Assembly: GCA_017428925.1 (NCBI GenBank)
Contig: JAFRPY010000010.1
Span: 62,001-126,000 of the forward strand
DNA length: 64,000 nt
Direction of reading: 5' to 3'
Source of the DNA: Prevotella sp.
GTDB taxonomy: Bacteria; Bacteroidota; Bacteroidia; Bacteroidales; Bacteroidaceae
Under the pieces are notes generated by a model. That model was not told where the DNA came from and searched no databases. It worked only from the letters and a program-made list of their open reading frames with translations. Positions within the stretch are counted from its first letter, which is position 1; each line of letters opens with the position of its first letter. Below, in pieces: positions 44,431 through 52,252 of this stretch. The translations under genes were made by a program, and so were the position numbers.

Positions 44431-45654
44431 TTAAGTTTCAAGAAGTCCCTCCCTTCGGGAGGGGGTAGGGGTGGGCATCCTCCGGCTCTCAAAGAACCCG
44501 CGGGTCTTTATGATAAAGAGCAATGTGCCTGATACCTGAACTGCCGCAACGAGCCAGAAGGCAGGCACGTACCCCAGATACTCTGAAGCCACACCGCCGA
44601 TGAGCACACCAAGCCCCATGCCTACATCCCATGAGACAAGAATCGTGCTGTTGGCTGTTCCGCGCTGATTGTTTCTTGCCACACTGATAATCATGTTCTG
44701 GAAGGCAGGCCATATATGGCCGTTGCCCAGTCCGATGAGCAGGGCCGACGTGTAGTAACCGAAATCATTCGGACAGGCCACAAAGAGTGTATAGCCGAGT
44801 GCTGAGAGCACCACGCCTTCAGCCCCGTTCTGACTCAGTTTCCCTTCCCTGAGACCCTTGCTCCCTTGCAATCGGGAGGCAATCAGTCCTACGGAAAGCA
44901 GAGCGAAATAGACACCCGTTCCACCTGTGCGCCCCATCACTTCCTTGCAATAGATGGCCAGATAATTGCTCAATACACCGAAGCAGAAGCCGAAGAACAC
45001 CATGTTCACCGCCAGCAACCATCCGTTAATCAGGAAAAAGCGGTCGAGTGAGAGTTTGGGGACACTCTTTCGTTCCTTTCCTTCCCCATTCTTCCGTTCC
45101 TTGATGCTTGCATCCACGCAGAGCCCTATCCCTGCTATCAGCAGTGCCAGCCAGAAGAGTAACTGGAAATTGTGCGTCTCGTGATAGAGCAGCAGCCCGA
45201 CAGTGGGAGCGATGGCCATGGCCAGGTTGTTCGACAGGCCATAATAGCCTATCCCCTCATTGCGCCTTGAGGCAGGCAGCACGTCAATGGCCATGGTGGA
45301 ATTGGCCACCGTCACACTGCCGAAAGGAGCACCGTGGAGTGTCCTGACGATGGTGAACAGCAACAGTGTGGAGGCCGCCAGATAACCGGCGAAGCAGATG
45401 AAAAACAGGAAGAAGCAAACCATCAGCACCTTCTTGCGGTTAAATGTATCTACCAGGTAGCCGCTGAAGGGACGCGAAAGCAATGCCGTCACCGTATAGC
45501 CCGAAAGCACAATGCCGATGACGTCCTTCGTGGCGTGAAACTGTTCACTCAGGTAGAGTGGCAACAGGGGCGTCAGCAGATAGAAGGCGAAAAACAGTGT
45601 GAAATTCGCTATCATCACCTTCCAATAGTTCGCATTCCATAGTCGTTCTTTCAT
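44431..45654 (-). CDS. MFS transporter
   Basis: 407 residues from the ATG at 45654 (MKERLWNANYWKVMIANF); a Met 13 codons upstream would lie within the promoter. Twelve hydrophobic segments; the motif between helices 2 and 3 is GYTVTALLSRPFSGYLVDTFNRKKVLM, a drug/metabolite exporter-like signature. Substrate not predictable. The last 15 or so residues (MPTPTPSRREGLLET) are encoded by a copy of the GC-rich palindrome, so the native C-terminus has been replaced or extended. Likely cotranscribed with the MaoC gene. Confidence 0.88.
   Translation of the reverse strand: MKERLWNANYWKVMIANFTLFFAFYLLTPLLPLYLSEQFHATKDVIGIVLSGYTVTALLSRPFSGYLVDTFNRKKVLMVCFFLFFICFAGYLAASTLLLFTIVRTLHGAPFGSVTVANSTMAIDVLPASRRNEGIGYYGLSNNLAMAIAPTVGLLLYHETHNFQLLFWLALLIAGIGLCVDASIKERKNGEGKERKSVPKLSLDRFFLINGWLLAVNMVFFGFCFGVLSNYLAIYCKEVMGRTGGTGVYFALLSVGLIASRLQGSKGLREGKLSQNGAEGVVLSALGYTLFVACPNDFGYYTSALLIGLGNGHIWPAFQNMIISVARNNQRGTANSTILVSWDVGMGLGVLIGGVASEYLGYVPAFWLVAAVQVSGTLLFIIKTRGFFESRRMPTPTPSRREGLLET
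44445..44476. repeat. GC-rich palindromic element forming the 3' end of a CDS
   Basis: Half-element (CCCTCCC TTC GGGAGGG followed by GGTAGGGGTGGGC) inside the coding sequence of the MFS gene, just before its stop codon. Its flank ACTTCTTGAAA resembles ACTTCTGGAAA beside the copy in sprA. Confidence 0.85.
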
Positions 45655-45662
45655 TCTGAGTG

Positions 45663-45694
45663 CAAAGGTAGTGCAAACGAACGGAAAATGCAAA
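45663..45694 (-). promoter_or_regulatory. Promoter of the MFS gene, nearly leaderless
   Basis: Minus strand TTTG (45691-45694), 20-nt spacer, TACCTTTG (45663-45670): a full match to the Bacteroidota consensus. The box ends only 8 bp before the ATG at 45654, so the transcript leader must be very short. Confidence 0.8.
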
Positions 45695-45834
45695 TGATTT
45701 GCAGGTTTTCCTGAGTGCAGCCTGCTTTATCCAAAGGTACGATTAAGCGAGCACAAATGCAAATTAAGTTGCTTTAAATAGGGATATAGCGCAAAAAATG
45801 CATTCATTTTCTTGCAAATCTCCAAACTATTCCC

Positions 45835-45842
45835 TATTTTTG
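45835..45842 (+). promoter_or_regulatory. Candidate promoter -7 box with a 390-nt leader
   Basis: TATTTTTG followed by CA. The next start codon on this strand is at 46234, so the leader would be about 385 nt. It holds a short GC-rich element (45947-45968) and the long palindrome at 46058-46182. The -33 TTTG is not evident. Confidence 0.5.
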
Positions 45843-46057
45843 CAAAATCAAACGTTTATTCAAACATTACAATAGTGTATAACTAAAAAAATTACGAAGA
45901 ACCAGACAGTACAACATCATCAGGGAGTTTAAACCGCAGCCAAGGTGCCGCCCTCCCCAAAGGGAACCTAAGACAAAACAATTTTACTAACCCAACAGAA
46001 TTGTGCGTCGTTCCCGTTCGTACTTTTCAGATACTTGAGCTTTCTGCTCTTGTTCTC

Positions 46058-46182
46058 GCCTTCTTGAATACCGCCAAATATTCGTCGCGAGGTAACAAGC
46101 TGCTCAGAAGGTTCACGCTGATTAGGCGTGAACTGTTCTTGCTTGTTTCGCGGCAGGTCACTTGGCGGTAACCGAAGAAGGC
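46058..46182. other. 125-nt multi-segment palindrome in a 5' leader (candidate structured RNA or MITE)
   Basis: Six perfectly complementary segments nest in order: GCCTTCTT (46058-46065) with AAGAAGGC (46175-46182); ACCGCCAA (46070-46077) with TTGGCGGT (46162-46169); CGCGA (46086-46090) with TCGCG (46148-46152); AACAAGC (46094-46100) with GCTTGTT (46141-46147); AGAA with TTCT; GTTCACGC (46111-46118) with GCGTGAAC (46126-46133), closing a 7-nt loop. This gives 40 base pairs in a rod with small internal loops. It lies 50 bp upstream of the 172-residue gene. I do not recognise a known RNA family. Confidence 0.75.
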
Positions 46183-46233
46183 AATAAGCATCGGATGGTT
46201 TCGCGCCTTTTCTTATTCTCAAAATTATAACCT

Positions 46234-46752
46234 ATGAAGAAAATGAAGACCTTACTTATGAAGACCCAATGTAATTTGGACAAAATGTTTCGACTGCCAC
46301 TTTTTGCGTTGCTGTTTTCCTTTGTGCTGCCCACCGTGGCACAAGCCGACAATATGGTGCTTCAAGTGTGGCAGTCCGACGGCAAGGTGATGAACATCAG
46401 TCTGGACGAGCAGCCTGTGACCACCTATTCGGATGGACAGCTCATCATCACGACTACCAAGACTACCGTTACTTTCCCGTTAGAGCAGGTAGTGAAGTAC
46501 ATCTATGCCGATGCTTCGGGCATCAGTTCTCCTAATGCTGTGGGTAGTAAGATGTCTGCCGATGGTGAGACCATAACTTTCACTGGTCTGAAGGCAAATA
46601 CCCCTGTTTCTCTATACACGGTTGCCGGTCAGCTTGTCAACACCGTTACTGCTACTGGTCAATCCAAGACCGTGGTATCCGTCTCAAAGTTCCCCGTCGG
46701 GGTATATGTTGTAAAAGCCAACGATATGACCTTTAAAATCACAAAGCGATGA
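46234..46752 (+). CDS. Small secreted protein with T9SS-type C-terminal sorting-like domain
   Basis: 172 residues. Signal peptide (core FRLPLFALLFSFVLP, cleavage near AQADN), then a short beta domain common in Prevotella exported proteins (LQVWQSDGKVMNISLDEQPVTTYSDGQLIITT...VTFPLEQVVKYIYAD), and a C-terminal beta-sandwich like T9SS type A sorting domains: VSLYTVAGQLVNTV, KFPVGVYVVKANDMTFKITKR. Export by T9SS is inferred; the translocon gene sprA is 6 kb away. Its stop overlaps the start of the next gene by 4 bp (ATGA), so the two are coupled. Several in-frame Met codons near the start leave the exact N-terminus open. Confidence 0.8.
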   Translation: MKKMKTLLMKTQCNLDKMFRLPLFALLFSFVLPTVAQADNMVLQVWQSDGKVMNISLDEQPVTTYSDGQLIITTTKTTVTFPLEQVVKYIYADASGISSPNAVGSKMSADGETITFTGLKANTPVSLYTVAGQLVNTVTATGQSKTVVSVSKFPVGVYVVKANDMTFKITKR

Positions 46753-49355
46753 AAACACGAATATTATTTTTAGTAGCGTTGTTTTTTGCTGCTTTACCTT
46801 TGGCAGCAGGCGACTATCTGACAATACACTTCAAGGATGGACATACAGAGCGGCATTTTATGCATCTTGTGGGGAATATTGGCGTGACTAAATATGATTT
46901 GGAAGGAAATCTGCATAGTGACTATCAGATGCAGCAAATAGTAATGGCAGATACCACCTATTCCTATTATATTGCTGATATTGACCATATGGGATTCAAG
47001 AAGGTTGACGATGAGCAAGTTCAGAAAAATGTTGTGACAGTAGCAACCTCCATTGAACCTATCTTCAACCAATGCACGACCATAGAAGATATGGAACAAC
47101 ATTTGGATGAGATTAAAAACATAGAGGGCGTAGAGAATGTGTATTCTACTGGAACGGACATAGTCGTTCAAGTCAAAGACTGGTATAATATAGTCTATAA
47201 TTTATTTTTAAGACAGGAAGTTCCTTTTGTTACGCAAAACGCAAAAGAATTGGCAAGCAGACTGAAGAAGAAATCGAACACTGTCAATTCTGCAAGCACC
47301 ACAAAACCGAAAGTCGCCATTGTCTTTCAGATGGTTGACGATCTGAGCAGAGAGTGGCAATTATACTTGTTGGTTGATTTGAAAGAGAATTTTGAGCGGA
47401 AAGGATTCGACGTAACTCTCATTGCCGACGAAGAGAAAGGTGATGAAAAACTCGACGCAGACTTTTATTTGACACGAATGTTCGACTATGACATGGTATT
47501 GTTATTCACTCATGGCTTAAGCCTAGGCGGTAAACATGCATTATATACGGGAGAAAGTGCAAATGCTTTCGGAGGAACTTTCTTAACTGTTGAGAATAGG
47601 GCAAGACAAGACTTAGATGAATATGGTATTGCAGGATGTCATGTTGGAACAGAAAGACTCAGTGACGGCACATATAAAGAGAAATTAAAATACTATTGGT
47701 ATGTGTCCGAGGATTTGATAAAGAAAAGCTCGGCGAAGTTTAATGGCCAGGGTATGCATGTTGTCTTCATTGGTGCGTGTGAACAACTAAAAGGAGACGA
47801 GAAAAGTATAACCTTTGCCGATGGACAGACAGAGTCATATAACGATAGTTTTGCCCAGGTCTTATTCAACAAAGGAGCTGATTACGTAGCAGGCTATACC
47901 AGGAAGGCTCTAAGATCCTGCAACGCTGGCAATAATTTTTATCGCAACATGTTGAATGGCTTTTCCTTAGATGCTTCATTGGCTTATCTGCCTGGAATAC
48001 AGAAAAAGGAGATAACCATAGTGTCTGATGAAAAAACCAAAGATGCGAGACTTTTAGGGCTATTTAATCCTAATGCCAACGTAGACGAGCTTAGGAAATT
48101 CTTCTTATTCGAAACCAAGACAGCACAAGTCTCTGACAAGGAACTTGAAGAGACTTACAAGTCAGGATATGCCGTCGTTTCTGGAACAGCGACAGCCGCA
48201 TATCCGATAACTCAAGGAGAAGACTGCCCAATGGCATCTTCAGTATTGGTGACTCCCAAAGAGAAAGGAAACGAAGGGACACAGGTAAAACTGAGATGCG
48301 GCTTCAGGCATGGTATTGATCCTAATCTGGGCAAAGATTCTCAAGAGGTGTATTCCGAAGATCCTGTTATCGAAGAGAAGACAACAGATAATGTGCACTT
48401 TTCGTGTAATCTTTCTCTGCCGCCCGAATGTGACACCTACTACTATCAGGCATTCACCTATGACGGTATCAATCATAATTTAGGAAATATTTGCCGCATT
48501 AATGTGCCAAAAACACCTTCTTATGACCCTTTAGCCATTTCTTCTACATCATTATCTATTTCCGTAGGAGAATCTGCTTCAGTGGACATCACAGCTGGCA
48601 GCGGAGAGTATGGCGTGACTAATCTTAACAGTTCTGTTGCCAAGGCCTCATTGCAAGGCACCATAATAACCATTAGTGCTGTGGCAGAAGGTGCCGCCCA
48701 AGTGGTTGTCACCGACATGCAGACAGGGCAGCATATCATTATTAACATAACTGTCACATTAGCCGGTAGTCTCGTGGCCTACACCTCCTGTCCAGACGAC
48801 CATCACCCACACCTGATAGACCTCGGACTGCCGAGCGGCACGAAGTGGGCATGCTGCAACGTGGGGGCACAGAAGCCTGAAGACTACGGCGACTTTTTTG
48901 CCTGGGGGGAGACCAGCACAAAGAGTTATTTTGCCTATAGCAATTATACCCACTGTGACGGGGACTACACCACCTGCCACGACATCGGATCCGACATTGC
49001 CGGTACTAAGTACGACGCTGCAACGGCTAATTGGGGCAGTCAATGGATAATGCCCTCGCCGGAGCAACTCCTGGAACTTATGAATAGCTGTTCTCGCGAA
49101 TGGACAACACAGAACGGCATTAACGGTAGGATGTTCACCGGTCCGAATGGTGGTAAAATCTTCCTTCCCGCTGCAGGCTGCAACTGGGAAGAGTTGTTCG
49201 GAGTCGGCAGCTTCGGTGAATACTGGTCTTCTAAGCTCGGCAAGTCGTACACTTACAGCATAGCCCTCTCACTGGCTTTCTCAAGTGAAGATATTGGCCA
49301 AGATGAGCGCGATCTCGCCGATGGTCTGTCCGTCCGCCCCGTGAGCAAGAACTGA
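46749..49355 (+). CDS. Secreted protein with clan CD peptidase-like domain and FISUMP C-terminus
   Basis: 868 residues. Signal peptide (about 1-20); N-terminal beta domain like that of the upstream small protein (LTIHFKDGHTERHFMHL...IADIDHMGF, 22-85); an alpha/beta domain about 190-420 with KVAIVFQMVDDL, a VVLLFTHGLSLGG-like segment with H255-G256, VVFIGACEQLKGD with A343-C344, and GADYVAGYTRKAL. A His-Gly and Ala-Cys pair after hydrophobic strands is the hallmark of clan CD cysteine peptidases (caspase, gingipain, CHAT). Then an Ig-like region (about 595-675) and a FISUMP-type C-terminal domain (LIDLGLPSGTKWACCNVGA to GLSVRPVSKN, 688-868). Peptidase activity is inferred from the motif. No T9SS sorting domain is visible. 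Confidence 0.8.
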   Translation: MKTRILFLVALFFAALPLAAGDYLTIHFKDGHTERHFMHLVGNIGVTKYDLEGNLHSDYQMQQIVMADTTYSYYIADIDHMGFKKVDDEQVQKNVVTVATSIEPIFNQCTTIEDMEQHLDEIKNIEGVENVYSTGTDIVVQVKDWYNIVYNLFLRQEVPFVTQNAKELASRLKKKSNTVNSASTTKPKVAIVFQMVDDLSREWQLYLLVDLKENFERKGFDVTLIADEEKGDEKLDADFYLTRMFDYDMVLLFTHGLSLGGKHALYTGESANAFGGTFLTVENRARQDLDEYGIAGCHVGTERLSDGTYKEKLKYYWYVSEDLIKKSSAKFNGQGMHVVFIGACEQLKGDEKSITFADGQTESYNDSFAQVLFNKGADYVAGYTRKALRSCNAGNNFYRNMLNGFSLDASLAYLPGIQKKEITIVSDEKTKDARLLGLFNPNANVDELRKFFLFETKTAQVSDKELEETYKSGYAVVSGTATAAYPITQGEDCPMASSVLVTPKEKGNEGTQVKLRCGFRHGIDPNLGKDSQEVYSEDPVIEEKTTDNVHFSCNLSLPPECDTYYYQAFTYDGINHNLGNICRINVPKTPSYDPLAISSTSLSISVGESASVDITAGSGEYGVTNLNSSVAKASLQGTIITISAVAEGAAQVVVTDMQTGQHIIINITVTLAGSLVAYTSCPDDHHPHLIDLGLPSGTKWACCNVGAQKPEDYGDFFAWGETSTKSYFAYSNYTHCDGDYTTCHDIGSDIAGTKYDAATANWGSQWIMPSPEQLLELMNSCSREWTTQNGINGRMFTGPNGGKIFLPAAGCNWEELFGVGSFGEYWSSKLGKSYTYSIALSLAFSSEDIGQDERDLADGLSVRPVSKN

Positions 49356-49360
49356 AAAAG

Positions 49361-49448
49361 GAGCCCCCTCCAAACCTCCCCGAGGGGAGGCTTTTGAACT
49401 TCCATTACGATTTCATCCCCGGCTTCAGTTGTTGGAGTCGGGGATGGA
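49361..49448. repeat. GC-rich palindrome plus second hairpin after the FISUMP gene
   Basis: GC-rich element with CCTCCCCGAGGGGAGG at 49376-49390, followed by CTTTTG, then a second hairpin (CATCCCCG / CGGGGATG, about 49414-49447). Together they may end transcription of the 46.2-49.4 kb unit. Nothing else is seen in 49356-49514. Confidence 0.6.
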
Positions 49449-49514
49449 ATATGTTAGTAGTCATTTTATGCTTACAGGGGAACAGGACCTCTGTGATGTT
49501 CTGTGATAGTATCT

Positions 49515-49857
49515 TTAGTGCGTGATGAACTCAAGGATGTTCTCTATGTATGTATCTATGTCAGATACTGCCTTACGGTTCACCAAAACGCTCATAGAAA
49601 CATCCTTCAACTCAATCGTTCTGAAAAGATTATCAAGTCCGAGATTATGGACAAATGTGGCATAGACGCGATGGCGGCGGGTAGTGGCCGAAGAATTTTA
49701 CGCCGCAAAGGCGATTGGCATATCGCTCGATATGCACTTCGTACCGATGGCCCGACTTCTCAGACTGAAAGGCATAAATGAGCGTGTCTTGCAGATATTT
49801 GTCTGCTCCTACCATACTGATGCCTACGAACTGAAAGGGGTAGAAGACCTGACTCAT
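49515..49857 (-). pseudogene. Small gene of unknown function with a single-base frameshift
   Basis: The first frame runs 49857 to 49645 (MSQVFYPFQFVGISMVGADKY...GHRYEVHIERYANRLCGVKFF, then a short unlikely tail). Skipping one T near 49692 opens a frame that continues for 58 codons to a stop at 49515 (RRHRVYATFVHNLGLDNLFRTIELKDVSM...YIENILEFITH). The joined product would be 113 residues. The start overlaps the upstream small gene's stop (ATGA), which argues it was a real coupled gene. It could be a true mutation, a sequencing error or programmed slippage; I cannot tell which. Family not recognised. Confidence 0.45.
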
Positions 49858-50081
49858 TGTTCAACACTGATTTCGTAGCCAGGCGCACGTTTCTGGCTCT
49901 TCCAAAAATCTGTGGTTTCAACGTAGCCTGGGGTCATGTCAATGTATGTAACGGGATAGCGGTAGCGGCCATTGGGCATGAGTATCTTCTCAACACGACG
50001 GATGAGAGGACGTCCATTGGTTGCGGTGATGGCTGTTTCGGTCACTTCTACTACTTTTCTTACGGTGTTTGCTTCCATCAT
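49854..50081 (-). CDS. Small protein of unknown function
   Basis: 75 residues, MMEANTVRKVVEVTETAIT...YETTD-like ending ETTDFWKSQKRAPGYEISVEQ. The reading frame is open further upstream, but a full consensus promoter at 50129-50159 places transcription start after those codons, so the start is at 50081 or 50078. Its stop overlaps the start of the next small gene (ATGA). The pattern of a strong promoter plus two coupled tiny genes recalls toxin-antitoxin units, but no family match is evident to me. A GAGCGT...ACGCTC hairpin lies in the leader (50104-50121). Confidence 0.55.
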   Translation of the reverse strand: MMEANTVRKVVEVTETAITATNGRPLIRRVEKILMPNGRYRYPVTYIDMTPGYVETTDFWKSQKRAPGYEISVEQ

Positions 50082-50128
50082 TATCTTGTTGTTTACATTA
50101 TTGAGCGTACAAAGACGCTCTCTGCCTG

Positions 50129-50159
50129 CAAAGATACGTATTATAAACGAAACGACAAA
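50129..50159 (-). promoter_or_regulatory. Consensus Bacteroidota promoter for the small two-gene unit
   Basis: Minus strand TTTG (50156-50159), 19-nt spacer, TATCTTTG (50129-50136). It decides the start codon of the 75-residue gene. Confidence 0.8.
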
Positions 50160-50203
50160 AGAAATGGCCGATTTTCTCATTTTTAAAAAGAAAGGAGATT
50201 GAT

Positions 50204-50332
50204 ATGCTGAATATAACCGATGTGTATTGTGTGAAGGACTACGAGTTGCTGTTCCAACTTCAAGAAATCAGCAAAAACATTTGGAGGTATAAAAAATTAT
50301 ACTTATCTTTGCAACTAAACGGAGTACAATGA
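50204..50332 (+). pseudogene. Possible remnant of a DUF2442-like gene
   Basis: A 42-codon frame with a good ribosome binding site (AAAGGAG, 7 bp upstream) starts MLNITDVYCVKDYELLFQLQ, which resembles the opening of DUF2442-type proteins (about 80-100 residues). After about 25 codons the frame runs through the promoter of the next gene and stops, so the 3' part appears lost. Low certainty. Confidence 0.3.
50280..50311 (+). promoter_or_regulatory. Consensus Bacteroidota promoter of the SH3-like gene
   Basis: TTTG (50280-50283), 20-nt spacer, TATCTTTG (50304-50311), followed by the ATG at 50343. Confidence 0.85.
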
Positions 50333-50342
50333 TTATTAAAGT

Positions 50343-50861
50343 ATGAAAGTGATTAGGTTTGTATTTTTGTTGATGTTGGCCATGGTCGCTAATGTTGGCA
50401 ATGCGCAGTCGTTGAGCGTTTATATTTCCGACAATGACGGTGAGTTTACGAATGTGAGGAATGCCCCGAAGGGCAAGGTGGTGGCCAAGATTCCTACCAG
50501 CAAGATCGTGATATTGGATGTTACCTCTCCTCAAAACGGCTGGTGGCAGATTGACGGTGGAGAAGTGTACTATACGGGTGACGACGATGAGACCGTCAAA
50601 TTGAAAGGTTCTTCCACGGGCTACTGGATTCATCATTCGGTGATTGGCTTGGGCACGCGCAATTACGGTGGCGAGACACTTCAGCTGCGCAAGTCGCCTG
50701 ACAAGAAATCGGCAGTGGTTTTTTCGTTCAAAGAGGAAATTCGTCTGATGCCGTTAGAAGTGAGGGGCGACTGGGTGAAGGTGAAGACTGGTGACGGTAA
50801 GCATACGGGATGGATAGAGGGCGAATGGCTCTGTGATAATCCGCTGACGAATTGTTGCTGA
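50343..50861 (+). CDS. Secreted SH3-like domain protein
   Basis: 172 residues with a signal peptide ending near GNAQS. Two bacterial SH3-like repeats can be seen: VYISDNDGEFTNVRNAPKGKVVAKIPTSKIVILDV...GWWQIDGG (about 25-75) and YGGETLQLRKSPDKKSAVVFSFKEEIRLMPLEVRGDWVKVKTGDGKHTGWIEGEWLC (about 108-165). Such domains bind wall peptides or ligands in envelope proteins; the partner here is unknown. Single gene with its own consensus promoter. Confidence 0.8.
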   Translation: MKVIRFVFLLMLAMVANVGNAQSLSVYISDNDGEFTNVRNAPKGKVVAKIPTSKIVILDVTSPQNGWWQIDGGEVYYTGDDDETVKLKGSSTGYWIHHSVIGLGTRNYGGETLQLRKSPDKKSAVVFSFKEEIRLMPLEVRGDWVKVKTGDGKHTGWIEGEWLCDNPLTNCC

Positions 50862-51137
50862 AAAAACCTTTTTCCTGATATCGTCCAAACTCGTTGGGCG
50901 GTGAGGGGGTATATTTGCATAAATTTTGAATTTTGAATTTTGATGTATTCTCGCTTCGCTGCGAGTAAGAAGTGAGAAAGTACGCCAGTTGGCGAAACGT
51001 AAAGAAAATTCTGAATTTTGGTGCGCTGAGGGTTGCGCGAGAATCAGCAGACGGGATTTTGGCGGCAAATAGGCGAGTTTTGAGGCGTTTTTGCAACTTG
51101 TTGATAATGAAATCTTTAGCTGGGAGATTTTGTTTTT

Positions 51138-51291
51138 GGACTTTTTTTTTTAATTCCCCGAACTTTAAATGATAGGCTTTTGGACTTCAATTGACGCTCA
51201 GTTGGAGTCTGATTGCTCTTTATTCGGACTTTATTTGCTCATCATTTGGACTTTAAATGAACTGAAATTAGACTTTAATTCCCTATTTTTT
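51138..51291. repeat. Seven-unit 22-bp periodic array
   Basis: Seven units of exactly 22 bp start at 51138, 51160, 51182, 51204, 51226, 51248 and 51270. The conserved half is GGACTTTAATT-like (GGACTTT, GAACTTTAAAT, GGACTTCAATT, GGAGTCTGATT, GGACTTTATTT, GGACTTTAAAT, AGACTTTAATT); the other half varies. The rest of 50862-51643 has no gene: an AATTTTG repeat (50926-50943), a CTCGC...GCGAG hairpin (50950-50965) and GC-rich elements. Confidence 0.8.
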
Positions 51292-51431
51292 GCTGGGCGG
51301 ATGATGCTTTTCCGCTTATTGAAGGCTAAAAAATCATTGGAAACATTCGTTCTTTTTGCTATTTTAATGGTAATTGTGGAGAAAGAAATGTAAAGTAAAA
51401 TTCAATCAACCAACCTTGGCCCCTCAATCAA

Positions 51432-51556
51432 CCACCCCTGACCTCTCCTTTCTAAGGAGGGGGAGGAAAACCACCCTATGTCCCTCCCGAGGGGAGGGAT
51501 TATTATAACCTTTATTGGCATCTAAGACTCCCTCCCTTTGGGAGGTTGGGGTGGGC
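51432..51556. repeat. GC-rich composite palindrome upstream of ruvA
   Basis: Starts CCACCCCTGACC, holds hairpins CTCTCCTT...AAGGAGGGGGAG and CCCTCCC GAGG GGAGGG, and ends CCCTCCC TTT GGGAGG TTGGGGTGGGC. It is a longer, three-hairpin version of the element at 34211 and 43848. Confidence 0.8.
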
Positions 51557-51643
51557 TTTCTTTTGTTTTTTTTAGCCAAATGCAATAAAAGGGCGAGGGG
51601 GTGCGTTAATTATGATGTATATATACAGATTTAGTTTAGGGAT

Positions 51644-52249
51644 ATGATAGAATATGTGAAGGGTGAAGTGACGGAACTCACCCCCGCTTATGCTGTAATC
51701 GAAGCTCATGGCGTGGGCTATGGATTGAATATTTCGCTCAACACTTACTCTGCCGTGCAGGGTAAGAAAGAGGTGCGGCTGTGGACGTATGAGGCCATCC
51801 GCGAAGATGCCTACGTGCTGTTCGGCTTTGCTACTCGTCAGGAGCGTGATATGTTCGTGCTGCTCATCACGGTGAGCGGAGTGGGGGCGGGGACCGCCCG
51901 TATGATTCTCTCGTCGTTGTCGGTGCAGGAACTCTGCGAGGTCATCACGACGGGAAACGAACGTGTGCTGAAAAGCGTGAAGGGCATCGGACTGCGCACG
52001 GCGCAGCGCATCATCGTGGATTTGAAGGACAAAATTGTACAGAGCGGAATCGCTCAGGAACTGCCTGCCACGGCTGGCCGTTCGACACCATCGGTGAACA
52101 GCCAGGTGAAGGATGAGGCTGTGGGTGCGCTGACGATGCTGGGCTTCTCGCCGGCACCTTCAGCCAAGGTGGTGACGGCCATTCTGCAGAAAGACCCGTC
52201 GCTGCCTGTTGAGCAAGTGGTGAAACTGGCGTTGAAGCAGATAAAGTAG
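51644..52249 (+). CDS. ruvA: Holliday junction branch-migration protein RuvA
   Basis: 201 residues, usual length. OB-fold N-terminus [31 protein letters not shown] with [19 protein letters not shown]; helix-hairpin-helix motifs [15 protein letters not shown] and [21 protein letters not shown]-terminal domain [27 protein letters not shown] that contacts RuvB. It is followed 3 bp later by sprA, a pairing seen in other Bacteroidota. Confidence 0.97.
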   Translation: MIEYVKGEVTELTPAYAVIEAHGVGYGLNISLNTYSAVQGKKEVRLWTYEAIREDAYVLFGFATRQERDMFVLLITVSGVGAGTARMILSSLSVQELCEVITTGNERVLKSVKGIGLRTAQRIIVDLKDKIVQSGIAQELPATAGRSTPSVNSQVKDEAVGALTMLGFSPAPSAKVVTAILQKDPSLPVEQVVKLALKQIK

Positions 52250-52252
52250 GAA

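Noticed and set aside
46058-46182. Rho-independent terminator
   Set aside because: The stem is far too long and no T-run follows on either strand.
45968-46222. 84-codon minus-strand frame through the 46.1 kb palindrome
   Set aside because: Its sequence is explained by the palindrome; no ribosome binding site or domain was seen. It could be a fragment carried by a repeated element.
50972-51393. Small plus-strand frames in the ruvA upstream region
   Set aside because: They run through the 22-bp array and A/T repeats and have no ribosome binding site.
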